Positions 1-7,815 of a DNA stretch of 34,424 bases are shown here, piece by piece. The notes under the pieces were generated by a model. That model was not told the DNA's origin and did not search any database. It saw nothing but the letters and a program-made list of their open reading frames with translations. Where the stretch lies: assembly GCA_015488215.1 (NCBI GenBank), contig WFOE01000191.1:1-34424 (forward strand). The letters are read 5' to 3'. This DNA is from Planctomycetales bacterium (GTDB lineage: Bacteria; Planctomycetota; Planctomycetia; Pirellulales; S012-138). Both the position numbers and the translations under genes were made by a program. Positions within the stretch are counted from its first letter, which is position 1; each line of letters opens with the position of its first letter.

Positions 1-25
1 AGCGTCAGATGTGTATAAGAGACAG
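1..25 (+). other. Nextera transposon adapter (sequencing artefact)
   Basis: The first 25 bases match the 3' part of the Illumina Nextera read-1 adapter and end with the 19-bp Tn5 mosaic end, AGATGTGTATAAGAGACAG (positions 7-25). This is library DNA left at a contig edge, so genomic sequence begins at about base 26. The short open frame that starts inside it should not be annotated. Confidence 0.96.
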
Positions 26-74
26 GGGGAGAAGATTCCGCTCCACTGCAAGAACAAACGCAATTCTCGCACAC

Positions 75-173
75 GGCGAGCCGGGCGCTTCAGCTCCCGG
101 AGGAAAGCAACGAACAAGCGTTTTTCGCCGGTTCTTCGGCTCTCCCCGGACTGAAGTCCGGGGCTCGCCGAAG
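75..173. repeat. REPIN-like pair of inverted palindromes, locus 1
   Basis: Two palindromes lie in opposite orientation, separated by 43 nt. The right one (144-163) is CCCCGGACTGAAGTCCGGGG, with 9-bp arms, followed by CTCGCC; outer arms CTTCGGC (134-140) and GCCGAAG (167-173) extend it. The left one (81-100) has a CTTCAG centre with imperfect arms and is preceded by GGCGAG, the complement of CTCGCC. The same architecture recurs at 11306-11392. The rest of 26-269 contains no gene that I can support. It lies downstream of fliS. Confidence 0.75.
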
Positions 174-269
174 CACCGAACAGATCCGTCTGCTGATTTG
201 CTCCAAAACTACTGCTCAGGTACTTAGGCCGGAGTTGGCCGTTCTTGCGCTGGGTCGAGGGCGTCAGCT

Positions 270-842
270 TCAGGCTTCCAAGGAAAACCCTTCGGCCGGA
301 GGCTCGACGTCGGGACTTTGCTGCTCCAGCGGAGGCGGCGGCACTTGCGCTGCGTGGGGACCGGGCGACGCAGACGGCAGCTCGGCTTGCGGCGGTGCGG
401 GCTGCTCTTCGTGCCGAACCTCAAGACGGTCGTCGCTGCCGGTGCCGCGCTGCGCGGCCAATTGGCGGCAGACCTGCTGCCAGGTTTCCTCCTCGATTTG
501 CAGCACCCGCAGGGCATCTGCCAGGGCTTTTTCGTCCCGGTTGAGCTGGGCCGTAACCAGCGAACGGAACACGAACATGTAAACCGCCGCCACCTTCGAT
601 ACCAGCGGCTGGTTCTGTTCCGGCTTGAGCGAAGCGAGCATCTCGCCCACGATTTCTTGAGCACGAATTAGGCTTTCGGTGGCCGCTTCGGGCTGTTGGG
701 CTTGCCACTGCGCCTGCCCCTGGCGGATGAAACGAATGGCCCCCTGGATGAGCATCAGATGCAGTTTTTCCGGCGGAGCGGTCAGCACTTCGCTTTCCAG
801 GTAGTGGTCCGCGGCAGCCTGATATCCGGTGGTGGCGTCCAT
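270..842 (-). CDS. fliS: Flagellar export chaperone FliS
   Basis: The product, 190 aa, matches FliS, the cytoplasmic chaperone that binds the C-terminus of flagellin and delivers it to the flagellar type III export gate. The N-terminal half shows the family pattern: YQAAADHYLESEVLTAPPEK, then LMLIQGAIRFI, then a helical bundle to about residue 125. FliS is usually about 130 aa; here a Pro/Ala/Glu-rich tail of about 55 residues follows and looks disordered. The gene starts 73 nt after fliD on the same strand, so the two probably form one transcript. The ATG at 842 is chosen because the conserved helix begins directly after it; its ribosome binding site is weak. Confidence 0.92.
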   Translation of the reverse strand: MDATTGYQAAADHYLESEVLTAPPEKLHLMLIQGAIRFIRQGQAQWQAQQPEAATESLIRAQEIVGEMLASLKPEQNQPLVSKVAAVYMFVFRSLVTAQLNRDEKALADALRVLQIEEETWQQVCRQLAAQRGTGSDDRLEVRHEEQPAPPQAELPSASPGPHAAQVPPPPLEQQSPDVEPPAEGFSLEA

Positions 843-915
843 GTCGCAGGCCTATGGGCAAAAGGGAAAAAGAGCCGGAACGGAGATACTCCCCCGCGGC
901 GCGACCCCGGCGGGA

Positions 916-3900
916 TTACAGCCCGGGGATGACGCTTCCGCCGCCGGCCAATGGAGTTATCGGCACGATCGACTGGATGAATTGCAGATTGCTCTGCATT
1001 TCGGCAATGGATTCTTCCATGCGTATGAACTGGCGCAGCAGCCGCTGGCGCAACCGTTCCAGGCGTTGGTTGAGGAACTCGATGCGGGACTCCCGGCTTT
1101 CGATCCGCCGCTGGAAGGTCTGGATGCGGTTGGACATCAGCGAGTTGTCGGCCCCGATGAGCTGTTCGAGCAACTGATCCAACCGCTTGGAAAAGCCGTT
1201 TTCCTCGTCGGCAAAGAAGCTGCGCACAGCTTCGGGATCCTCGGCCACTTTGGCTTGCAGCTTGCTTTTGTCCAGTTCCAGCGTGCCGTCATCCTTGAGG
1301 CTGATGCCCAGGCTTTCCAGCGACTCGATTGGTCCCGTCCCCAAAAATCGCCCGCTGAAGAATTGCAGCAGCTCGCTATCCAGCCGCAGCACGGCCCCGT
1401 CGGCAAATAGCAGCCCTCGTTGGCCCGTCTCGGGATCGAAGGCGGTCACTTCCTGCAACTTTTTGCGGAACTGATTGTAGTTTTCCACCAGCGACTCCAC
1501 AGCGGTGACCAGCACCGCGTCGCTGGGTTCTACCGAGACGGTTACCGGGGCGGTAGTGGCCTGGTTCAGTTCCAGCCGTACGCCGTCGATTACCTCGTCG
1601 AACGTGTTGTCCGCCGAGGTAACGAAGGGAGCCGCCCCCGTGGGACTGTAGTCGCCCAGCACCAGCACGGCGTCCTGGGCCCGAGCGGTGGTGAACATTT
1701 GCAGGGGGGCTTGCCGGGTATCGACCAGCAGTTCCCCCCGGCGGCCCGTCTGCAGGCTGTTCAACGAGAGCTTGTACGGGTTGACCGACCCCCCGGTGTT
1801 GAACACGGAAGCCGAAACCCCGGCGTCCAGCTCGTTGATTTTGTGTACCAGGTCGCGGAGCGAATCGTCCGGGTCCAGTTCGATGACGAAGGTCTGGCGG
1901 CCGTCGATGCGTTGTTCGGTCTGCCCGTTGACCACCTGCGTGGTGCCTTCGCCCAGGATGCGCAGGTCGCGGGCGGTGCTGCTCCCTTGTTCCAGCACGC
2001 GCAGGGTGGAGTTGCCGCCGAGCGTATCGACCAGCACGATGCCGTCGCCGGTGTCGTTGATTCGGGCCTCCACGCCCGGAACCAGCAACGAGATGCGGTC
2101 CAGCACGTCGCCCACGGTCTGGATGTTCGGCTTGTTCAGATCGACCGAATAGCCGGAGCCTTGGGAATTGAACACGCGTATCTTGCCCAGCGTCACGCCG
2201 CGTCCGCCGTTGAGTTCGGCAAGCGGCGTGCTGCGGCTGATGAGCTGGCGGTTGAGCGAACCGCCGTCCACTTCACTCTGGTTGGCGTTGATTTCGATTC
2301 CCAACAGTTGGGCCGTGTTGGTCGCATCGGCGTTGGCCACCACCAGCGGGCCGGAAGTGGAGCCGGTGGTATCGACCAGGCGGATTCCGTTTCGGGCCGG
2401 GTTCAGCTCGGCGCGGATGCCCACTCCAGCGGCGTTGATGACGTTCAGGATGTCTTCGAACGTTTCGGCCGAGGAAAGGTCCACGGTGGCGGAGTTCCCC
2501 GCCCGATCGGTCAGCGAAATCTGCCCCAGCGTGAAGCCTTGCCCGCCGTTGAGCGTGCTGACCAGCGAGGTTTTCAGCCCGCCGAGCAGCCGCCGGCTCT
2601 GAAGCGTGCCGGTGGTGCTCTGGCCGGCCAGGCCCAACTGCTCGGCCACCGGCGAGTCGAACAGGGCCGAAACCTTGAACGGGTTGCCCAGGTCGGTGCT
2701 CAGGTCCGTGAGCACGATGCGGTCGCCGTCGGCGGAGATTTCGGCTTTGATCTTGCCCGGGGCGGCACGCTCGATGCTCTCCAGCACGTCGCCCAGGGTG
2801 CGTTCGTAGGGGACCTCGTCGGGCAGTTCCAGCGTGGCCGTATCGGCCACGTCCACCAGGCCGGTGCCGTTGGAGCCTTCGGGCAGCGCGGCGGTAAAAA
2901 GCGTGCTGACGGCCGGATCGCCGTTGATGGCATCGACCACCTGCTGGGCGGTGGTGTTTCCCGCGTCGATCTTTACCTCGAGCACCTTCGTGTTGCTGTC
3001 GTAGCTGACCAGCTCGTTTCCGGCCGTCACGTTCGGGTCGTCGACAAACTGGACCGTAACCCCCTCGTAGCCGGGACCGCTGTTCAGGGCCGAAACCAAC
3101 ACCTGGGCATCTAGCCCTCCGGCGGCGTTGGTGGTCCCTTGTGCGTGCAGCGAAACATTGTTGATGGGCCGCAGATCCACCTGGACCGAAGTGCCGTCGC
3201 GGAACTCGATTTGCAGGTCGGCCAAGGCGTCGTCGATGTCCACGCCCAGGGCGTCGTTGAGTTGCTCCAGCCGCAGTGTGGGGTCCAGCCGCAGCACGTC
3301 CTGGCCCAGCGCTTCGTCGGCGGCCACGTCGATTCCGGCCAAGCCGAGGCTTTGGGCCGTGGTTCCGCCGTCCAGTTCTTCCACCTTGAGATTGCTGACC
3401 GTCTGGCCCGACAGGTCCACTAGCTTGAAGCGGTCGCCTTGGACTTCGGCGCGGACCTGGAGCGTGGGATTCTGGTTGATGGCCTCCAGCACGTCGTCCA
3501 CCGTGCGGGCGAAGCGGAGGTCCACGTCGGCGGAGTTTCCGGCCCGGTCCGTGATGCGGATTCGCCCCGGCACAAAGCCGCTACCGCCCTGGAGCAACCC
3601 CAGATCGACGGCCTGATCCACAAATCCTCCGAAGCGGAAAGTGAACGTACCGCCGCCGAGCGGATCGTCCGCGCTGGCCACGCCGGAGCTGAGCAACTGC
3701 TGGGCCTGGGCTTTACGCAGCGGGGTGAACTGGTGAAGTCCCAGGGCGGGAGTGCCTGTGGCCGTGGCCGAGAGAGCGTCGGGCAGGCTGCTGGTGACTT
3801 TGCGTTGTTCGAAGGTGGTGTCCTGCCCCAAGGTTCTGGCGGCCACCTGCACGCTGGTGAGCAGGGCGGTCAGTTGCGTAGCGGCCACCTGCTGTTGTTT

Positions 3901-4023
3901 TTCCAGGGCGACAATTTGCTGCAACCGATCGCGCGGCCGGGCCTGGAGGGCCACTAACTGGTTGACCGTCTCGACGATCGGGAACCCGCTTACCAGTCCG
4001 GTGCTGGCGTTGATGCGTCCCAT
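916..4023 (-). CDS. fliD: Flagellar filament cap protein FliD, expanded (1035 aa)
   Basis: FliD (HAP2) caps the growing filament and folds incoming flagellin. The N-terminus (MGRINASTGLVSGFPIVETV, then a coiled-coil segment to about residue 65) and the C-terminal coiled coil (LRQRLLRQFIRMEESIAEMQ) are typical. At 1035 aa it is roughly twice the usual 450-500 aa. The extra length is middle sequence with at least four flagellin-hook-IN-like modules of the form [V/I]DL...T[VF].D[VI]L..I...G[IV].A.......I.L.D, near residues 145-215, 400-455, 490-560 and 600-670. Start: an in-frame ATG at 4113 would add 30 unrelated residues, so I use the ATG at 4023 where homology begins. No clear Shine-Dalgarno is visible. 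It is followed by fliS. Confidence 0.93.
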   Translation of the reverse strand: MGRINASTGLVSGFPIVETVNQLVALQARPRDRLQQIVALEKQQQVAATQLTALLTSVQVAARTLGQDTTFEQRKVTSSLPDALSATATGTPALGLHQFTPLRKAQAQQLLSSGVASADDPLGGGTFTFRFGGFVDQAVDLGLLQGGSGFVPGRIRITDRAGNSADVDLRFARTVDDVLEAINQNPTLQVRAEVQGDRFKLVDLSGQTVSNLKVEELDGGTTAQSLGLAGIDVAADEALGQDVLRLDPTLRLEQLNDALGVDIDDALADLQIEFRDGTSVQVDLRPINNVSLHAQGTTNAAGGLDAQVLVSALNSGPGYEGVTVQFVDDPNVTAGNELVSYDSNTKVLEVKIDAGNTTAQQVVDAINGDPAVSTLFTAALPEGSNGTGLVDVADTATLELPDEVPYERTLGDVLESIERAAPGKIKAEISADGDRIVLTDLSTDLGNPFKVSALFDSPVAEQLGLAGQSTTGTLQSRRLLGGLKTSLVSTLNGGQGFTLGQISLTDRAGNSATVDLSSAETFEDILNVINAAGVGIRAELNPARNGIRLVDTTGSTSGPLVVANADATNTAQLLGIEINANQSEVDGGSLNRQLISRSTPLAELNGGRGVTLGKIRVFNSQGSGYSVDLNKPNIQTVGDVLDRISLLVPGVEARINDTGDGIVLVDTLGGNSTLRVLEQGSSTARDLRILGEGTTQVVNGQTEQRIDGRQTFVIELDPDDSLRDLVHKINELDAGVSASVFNTGGSVNPYKLSLNSLQTGRRGELLVDTRQAPLQMFTTARAQDAVLVLGDYSPTGAAPFVTSADNTFDEVIDGVRLELNQATTAPVTVSVEPSDAVLVTAVESLVENYNQFRKKLQEVTAFDPETGQRGLLFADGAVLRLDSELLQFFSGRFLGTGPIESLESLGISLKDDGTLELDKSKLQAKVAEDPEAVRSFFADEENGFSKRLDQLLEQLIGADNSLMSNRIQTFQRRIESRESRIEFLNQRLERLRQRLLRQFIRMEESIAEMQSNLQFIQSIVPITPLAGGGSVIPGL

Positions 4024-4389
4024 GGCGTTCCGCGGTAGAGGGGAAAACGGAGGCTCCGGAGCGGCCTTGCAGCAAACGCGATTGCTGGCACCGCAAGGGA
4101 CTGGCCTTGCCAACCATAGCTCCGCTCGGCGCGCAAGGCCCCGCTTCGGCTAGCTAGCCCATCGGCATTCCCGGCAGCGAATCTCCAGCGGCGTTCGCGT
4201 GGCGCAAAGCGTAGCGGTTGGGTGGGCTTTTCCTCGGCGTGGCCGTCCAAGTGGCGAAAGTTCCGGTTTTGCGGATTTTTCCCCCCTTGCCGATTTTTTG
4301 GGCTATGGTTGGTTTAGAGTGGTAACACCGCTGCCTGCGGTACCAGCGGTGATACTTGGGTTCCTGCTACCTAGGGATGGAGAAACGAC
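4024..4389. other. Divergent intergenic region with a stem-loop
   Basis: These 366 bases separate fliD (minus) from the plus-strand gene at 4390 and must hold both promoters. The clearest element is a perfect 8-bp inverted repeat, CACCGCTG (4326-4333) and CAGCGGTG (4344-4351), with a 10-nt loop. After one A/A mismatch the pairing continues for three more base pairs (4322-4355). It sits about 35 nt before the downstream start and could be a leader hairpin or an operator. I see no convincing sigma-28 or sigma-54 flagellar promoter, and no gene. Confidence 0.45.
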
Positions 4390-4764
4390 GTGTCCATCAG
4401 CTCGGACTTCCGCACCACGGGCCGCATGACCTGCCAGGAACTGGCCGCCCGGATCGAACGCCTGTATCCGGAAGCCGATCCCCGCGAGGTAGCCCGGCTG
4501 TGCCTGCTGCTGGCCACTTACGTGCCGGAGCTGGAGGAGCTTCGGGACGAGCAGCGGTTGTACCAGGCGTGGCGCGAAATCGGCCTGCGGCTCCAGGCGG
4601 CCACCGACCAGCACACGGCCATGACCGAGGAGCTGGAACAACTGGCCCGCACCCCCACCACCTGTTTCACGCCCGAGCAGATTCAGACGCTCATCCGGGC
4701 CATCAAAGTGCAGAGCCAGGTGTTGCAGCTTTACGTGGGCTTGCCGGGCCAGACGACCAAGTGA
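4390..4764 (+). CDS. Small helical protein of unknown function
   Basis: I do not recognise this 124-aa protein. It is predicted soluble, acidic and mostly helical, with no signal peptide, membrane segment or cysteine-rich motif. The segment IERLYPEADPREVARLCLLL followed by Glu/Leu-rich helices suggests a helical bundle or coiled coil. Start: GTG at 4390, with GGAG (4380-4383) six bases upstream. It is transcribed divergently from fliD and followed by more than 400 nt without a gene, so it may be a single-gene unit. A flagellar role is possible from location only. Codon use resembles the neighbours and the frame is open throughout. Confidence 0.72.
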   Translation: MSISSDFRTTGRMTCQELAARIERLYPEADPREVARLCLLLATYVPELEELRDEQRLYQAWREIGLRLQAATDQHTAMTEELEQLARTPTTCFTPEQIQTLIRAIKVQSQVLQLYVGLPGQTTK

Positions 4765-5208
4765 ACTGCAAAAGCACCGTCCCAACGAGCACAACGTCAA
4801 CGCGGTTTTCCCCTGTTGCCCCTGTACTCCACGTCCGGCTCTCCTCGGACTTCTGTTCGAGGAGAGTTTGTTTTTGTCGCATGTTTCTTTCCTCGCAGCA
4901 GAAGCCCCGGTGCAAGTGGCAAGTCCATTCCAGCCCGGTGCGGAAGCTCCCCGCTCAGGACGCAAGCCCCAAGACGCAAAGCCACTTGTCGTCGAAAACA
5001 GTCGCTCAAGCCTCCATCCCTCCCAGCCTCCACGCCTACCGAAGCCGGCGGCCCCCCGGGAGGGAAGCCAATCTCGCGTTTGCCCAAGAGTGAGATGCCG
5101 CTCGTTGAGCACCGCCCGGCGTGAAACGTGTGCTTGTGTCTGTTTCGAGGGGTATGGTTTCTCAACCTACGATTACAATGGGTTCCCGTTCTCCGGCGAT
5201 TGGACCGG
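4765..5208. repeat. Intergenic region with a degenerate palindrome
   Basis: This stretch of about 440 bases contains no gene that I can support. At 4839-4866 it holds an inverted repeat with perfect 9-bp arms, CTCTCCTCG and CGAGGAGAG, around a 10-nt loop. Its left half (CGGCTCTCC, then CGGACT) matches the REPIN-like palindrome at 134-173, and on the minus strand it reads through as the phantom peptide SPRTEVRGE. I take it to be a degenerate member of that family. An open frame runs from a GTG at 5128 into the next gene, but its early part lacks coding character. Confidence 0.5.
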
Positions 5209-7317
5209 ATGAAGAATCGCCACGGCCGCTGGAACACCGCGTTTGTTTTGAGCCTTACCCCGTCGATGAACCTATCCGGCAAAAGCTGGCAGATTCTTGT
5301 GCCGCTGGTGGCCGTATTGTTTGCGGCCCAGCAGGCGGTTTCGGCCCAGCAGCCCCCGCCTGCCTCGGATGCTGCCAGGGGGCTTGAGCAGCAGATGGCC
5401 CTGTACCGGCAGCTTCTGCCCCGAGAGCTGAAACACTGTACGGCCCGGCGGCACGCCCGGTTGGAACAGCTTGCCCGGCGGGTCGAAGCCGCTGCGGCGG
5501 CGCTGGCCGAGCCGGTGCCTGAGCAGAACCTTGCCGCAGCTTTGCGGCGGGCCGAAGCCCTGCTTGTCTGTTACGCCCAACTGGACCAGATGGCCGAGCA
5601 GGTGCTGGGACTGCGACGTGACGTGGCCGCTGTGGCCGACCCGCAGCAGCGAAAAGAACGGGCCCGCCACTGGCTGCAAGTCGCCGGCAACGTGCTGGAG
5701 CTACAAGGCCGGGTGCGTTTCCACCTGTTGCTGGGACTGGATGAAACGGCCGCCGTGGCCCAGGCACACGACGCCGATCGGCGCCGCCTGGTGGAACTGC
5801 TCCTGCGACACCAAAGCGCCGAAGGGGCGCGGGTGATGGCCCTGGATTTGAACGATCCGCCCGAACCGATTCCGGGAGTGGCCCCTTGTAGCTGGGAAAC
5901 CCGGCGGCAGATTCTCCGCTTGATTCGGCTCACCGGGGAGGTGGAAGCGTTCGGCCACGTGTTGCGGCTGATTCGCAACGAGCAGGCCCCCGTGGAAATC
6001 CGCCTGCTGGGCTTGGAGACGCTGCGCCGTCTGGGGGTGCCGCAGCCTCCGGACCCGGAGAGTGCCGAGTCGGGGCTGCCTCGCCCGGCCGTCACCCCCG
6101 CGGAACTGCTGGCTCTCTTGCGTCGCGTGCCGCCGCGAAGAGTGCCGCTCCGGCTGCGGGGCCGGTACCGGGAACTGCTGGCCTGGCTTGCTCGCCGCAC
6201 GGAACGAGGGATCGAGCCGCAGGAAGGCTTTCCCCTGGGCCGCGTGGTGGTCCGCCCCGGCGATTGGCTGCTGATGCGCAACCCTTCCCCTTACAACTTG
6301 TTTACCGATTTGGCTCCGGGGCTATTCACCCACGTGGGTGTGGTTACTTGGCGGCGCGGCTCGGACGGCCGCGGGCGCATCGTCGTGGTCGATTTTCCGG
6401 AACGCGGCACCCGGGTGCCCGCCACCAACGTGGAAATCTATGTGCTGCGCACGCTGCACTACGTGCTGCTGCGCCACCCGCACCCGGAAATACAGCACCG
6501 CATGGCCCAAGTGGCCCGGGACGTGATTGGCAATCCGTTTGTGTTCGATCTGAACTTTCGCACCTCGCTGGTCAAGCAGCTTCGAGGAAAACCGCTGCGG
6601 GGGCGCAAGCTCGAAACCTACTGTGCCGGGTTGTTGTTGCTGTGTGCGCAGGAGACGGGCCGCCCCCTGGAAGAGTTCTTTCCCATTACCGAACAGATGG
6701 CTCCCGGCCACACGGCCGAAAACCTGGCTCGGCTGGGCATTCGCCTGGGGCGCGGGTTCGTTTCGCCCACCGGGGCTTTGTTTTCCCCCACGATGCAACT
6801 TGCCGGTCGCCGCCGGCCGCTTTACGACCCGTTGCGCGAAATCCAACAGGCGGTTTACGTTCACTTTGCCCGGCAGTTGCAGCAACGGCGGCTCGCCTTG
6901 CGTCCGGAGAGCGTGCAGCAGGTGCGCATCAAGCTGGCCCAGGCCGCCCAGGGCAACCCGGCTCTGGCCGCGCTGCTGGCCCGGTTGCACGGCGTGGACC
7001 CTTCGATGGATTTGCTTTCCGCGGCGCGGACGGCCGCCGTGGTGGAGACGTTGGACAAGATTGCCTACGAAAACAGTCGCCAGTTCGCCGCCGCCTGGGC
7101 CGCGCTGTTGGACCCTCCGGCGGAGAACGCCGCGGAGGAAGAACTCGCCCGGCGGCAGCACTTGCGCAAACGGCACCGGGCGTTGCTTGTTCAATGGGAA
7201 CAAGGGCAACTGTCGCTTTTCCAGCTTCGCCGCCGCCTGGTGGAATACTACATCCGTCGCGGCCAGGAGGAAGTGCAGCAGCGGTTTTTCCGGCAGGGGG
7301 CCGAAACTGCTGAATAA
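5209..7317 (+). CDS. Secreted protein with permuted papain-like (YiiX/NlpC-P60-like) domain
   Basis: A protein of about 702 aa with three parts. First is a signal peptide: hydrophobic ILVPLVAVLFAAQQAVSA, with probable cleavage before QQPPP. Second is an alpha-helical region to about residue 345. Third is a permuted papain-fold domain with the YiiX-type order: PGDWLLMRN, then FTHVGVV with the catalytic-type His at about 375, then ETYCAGLLLL with the Cys at about 472. In this superfamily His precedes Cys, and members act as peptidases, amidases or lipid acyl hydrolases; the substrate here is unknown. About 190 helical residues follow. Start: ATG at 5209 or ATG at 5266, the latter giving a more standard signal peptide; neither has a strong ribosome binding site. 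Confidence 0.72.
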   Translation: MKNRHGRWNTAFVLSLTPSMNLSGKSWQILVPLVAVLFAAQQAVSAQQPPPASDAARGLEQQMALYRQLLPRELKHCTARRHARLEQLARRVEAAAAALAEPVPEQNLAAALRRAEALLVCYAQLDQMAEQVLGLRRDVAAVADPQQRKERARHWLQVAGNVLELQGRVRFHLLLGLDETAAVAQAHDADRRRLVELLLRHQSAEGARVMALDLNDPPEPIPGVAPCSWETRRQILRLIRLTGEVEAFGHVLRLIRNEQAPVEIRLLGLETLRRLGVPQPPDPESAESGLPRPAVTPAELLALLRRVPPRRVPLRLRGRYRELLAWLARRTERGIEPQEGFPLGRVVVRPGDWLLMRNPSPYNLFTDLAPGLFTHVGVVTWRRGSDGRGRIVVVDFPERGTRVPATNVEIYVLRTLHYVLLRHPHPEIQHRMAQVARDVIGNPFVFDLNFRTSLVKQLRGKPLRGRKLETYCAGLLLLCAQETGRPLEEFFPITEQMAPGHTAENLARLGIRLGRGFVSPTGALFSPTMQLAGRRRPLYDPLREIQQAVYVHFARQLQQRRLALRPESVQQVRIKLAQAAQGNPALAALLARLHGVDPSMDLLSAARTAAVVETLDKIAYENSRQFAAAWAALLDPPAENAAEEELARRQHLRKRHRALLVQWEQGQLSLFQLRRRLVEYYIRRGQEEVQQRFFRQGAETAE

Positions 7318-7346
7318 CCACCCCGGAGGAGGGGCGGGTTTTTCTT
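7318..7346 (+). terminator. Likely intrinsic terminator after the papain-like gene
   Basis: CCACCCC (7318-7324) and GGGGCGG (7331-7337) pair with a single A/C mismatch around the loop GGAGGA. Five T residues follow at 7339-7343, then CTT. It begins directly after the stop codon of the gene ending at 7317, where a terminator is expected. Confidence 0.55.
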
Positions 7347-7437
7347 CCTGCCGGGGGTTGCCCTCAGGTGGAAGCTGCGGCATGGTAAGTGGTTTTGAGC
7401 CCGGCGTCAGGGTTCCCCCAAGCCAGAGCCGTTCGAC

Positions 7438-7815
7438 ATGGCCGCATTCGATTGCCACGTGTTCGTTTGCTGCAATTGCCGCCAGGGCAATCACCCGCGC
7501 GGATGTTGCGACCCGCAAGGCACCCGCGCGCTGTTGACTGCCCTGAAGGAAGAACTGGCCCGGCGGAAAGCCCCCCGCCGGGTTCGTATCAACCTGGCCG
7601 GCTGTCTGGACCAGTGCGAATACGGCCCCGCCCTGGTTATCTATCCGCAGGGCATCTGGTACGGCCGGGTCCAGTTGTCCGATGTGCCTCGTATCGTAGA
7701 GCACACGATTCTGGAAGGCCGCGTGCTGCAAGAACTGGTCATCCCGGAAGAGTGCCTGAACACCCGGGGCCGTGTGCCCTGGTCGTTTCGTTGCCAAGGG
7801 GAGAACGGGCCATGA
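7438..7815 (+). CDS. Thioredoxin-like [2Fe-2S] ferredoxin
   Basis: A 125-aa protein of the thioredoxin-fold [2Fe-2S] ferredoxin family, related to NuoE and the Aquifex-type ferredoxin. The opening CHVFVCCNCRQGNHPRGCCD and the later NLAGCLDQCEYGP are diagnostic. By family comparison the cluster ligands are C11, C24, C56 and C60, with spacing C-x12-C and C-x3-C; C6, C12, C14 and C23 are extra. It carries electrons in the cytoplasm, and the partner is unknown. Its TGA stop overlaps the start codon of trkA (ATGA, 7812-7815), so the two are probably translationally coupled, which is unusual for a potassium channel regulator. Confidence 0.9.
   Translation: MAAFDCHVFVCCNCRQGNHPRGCCDPQGTRALLTALKEELARRKAPRRVRINLAGCLDQCEYGPALVIYPQGIWYGRVQLSDVPRIVEHTILEGRVLQELVIPEECLNTRGRVPWSFRCQGENGP

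Noticed and set aside
9-227. 72-codon open frame near the left edge
   Set aside because: Begins inside the sequencing adapter and runs through the palindromic repeat; its SPRTEVRGSP peptide is a repeat artefact.
1420-3114. 564-codon open frame on the plus strand
   Set aside because: Antisense shadow of fliD in high-GC DNA; composition is biased and no domain is recognisable.
6322-7797. 491-codon open frame on the minus strand
   Set aside because: Antisense to the papain-like gene and the ferredoxin gene, which both have strong motifs.
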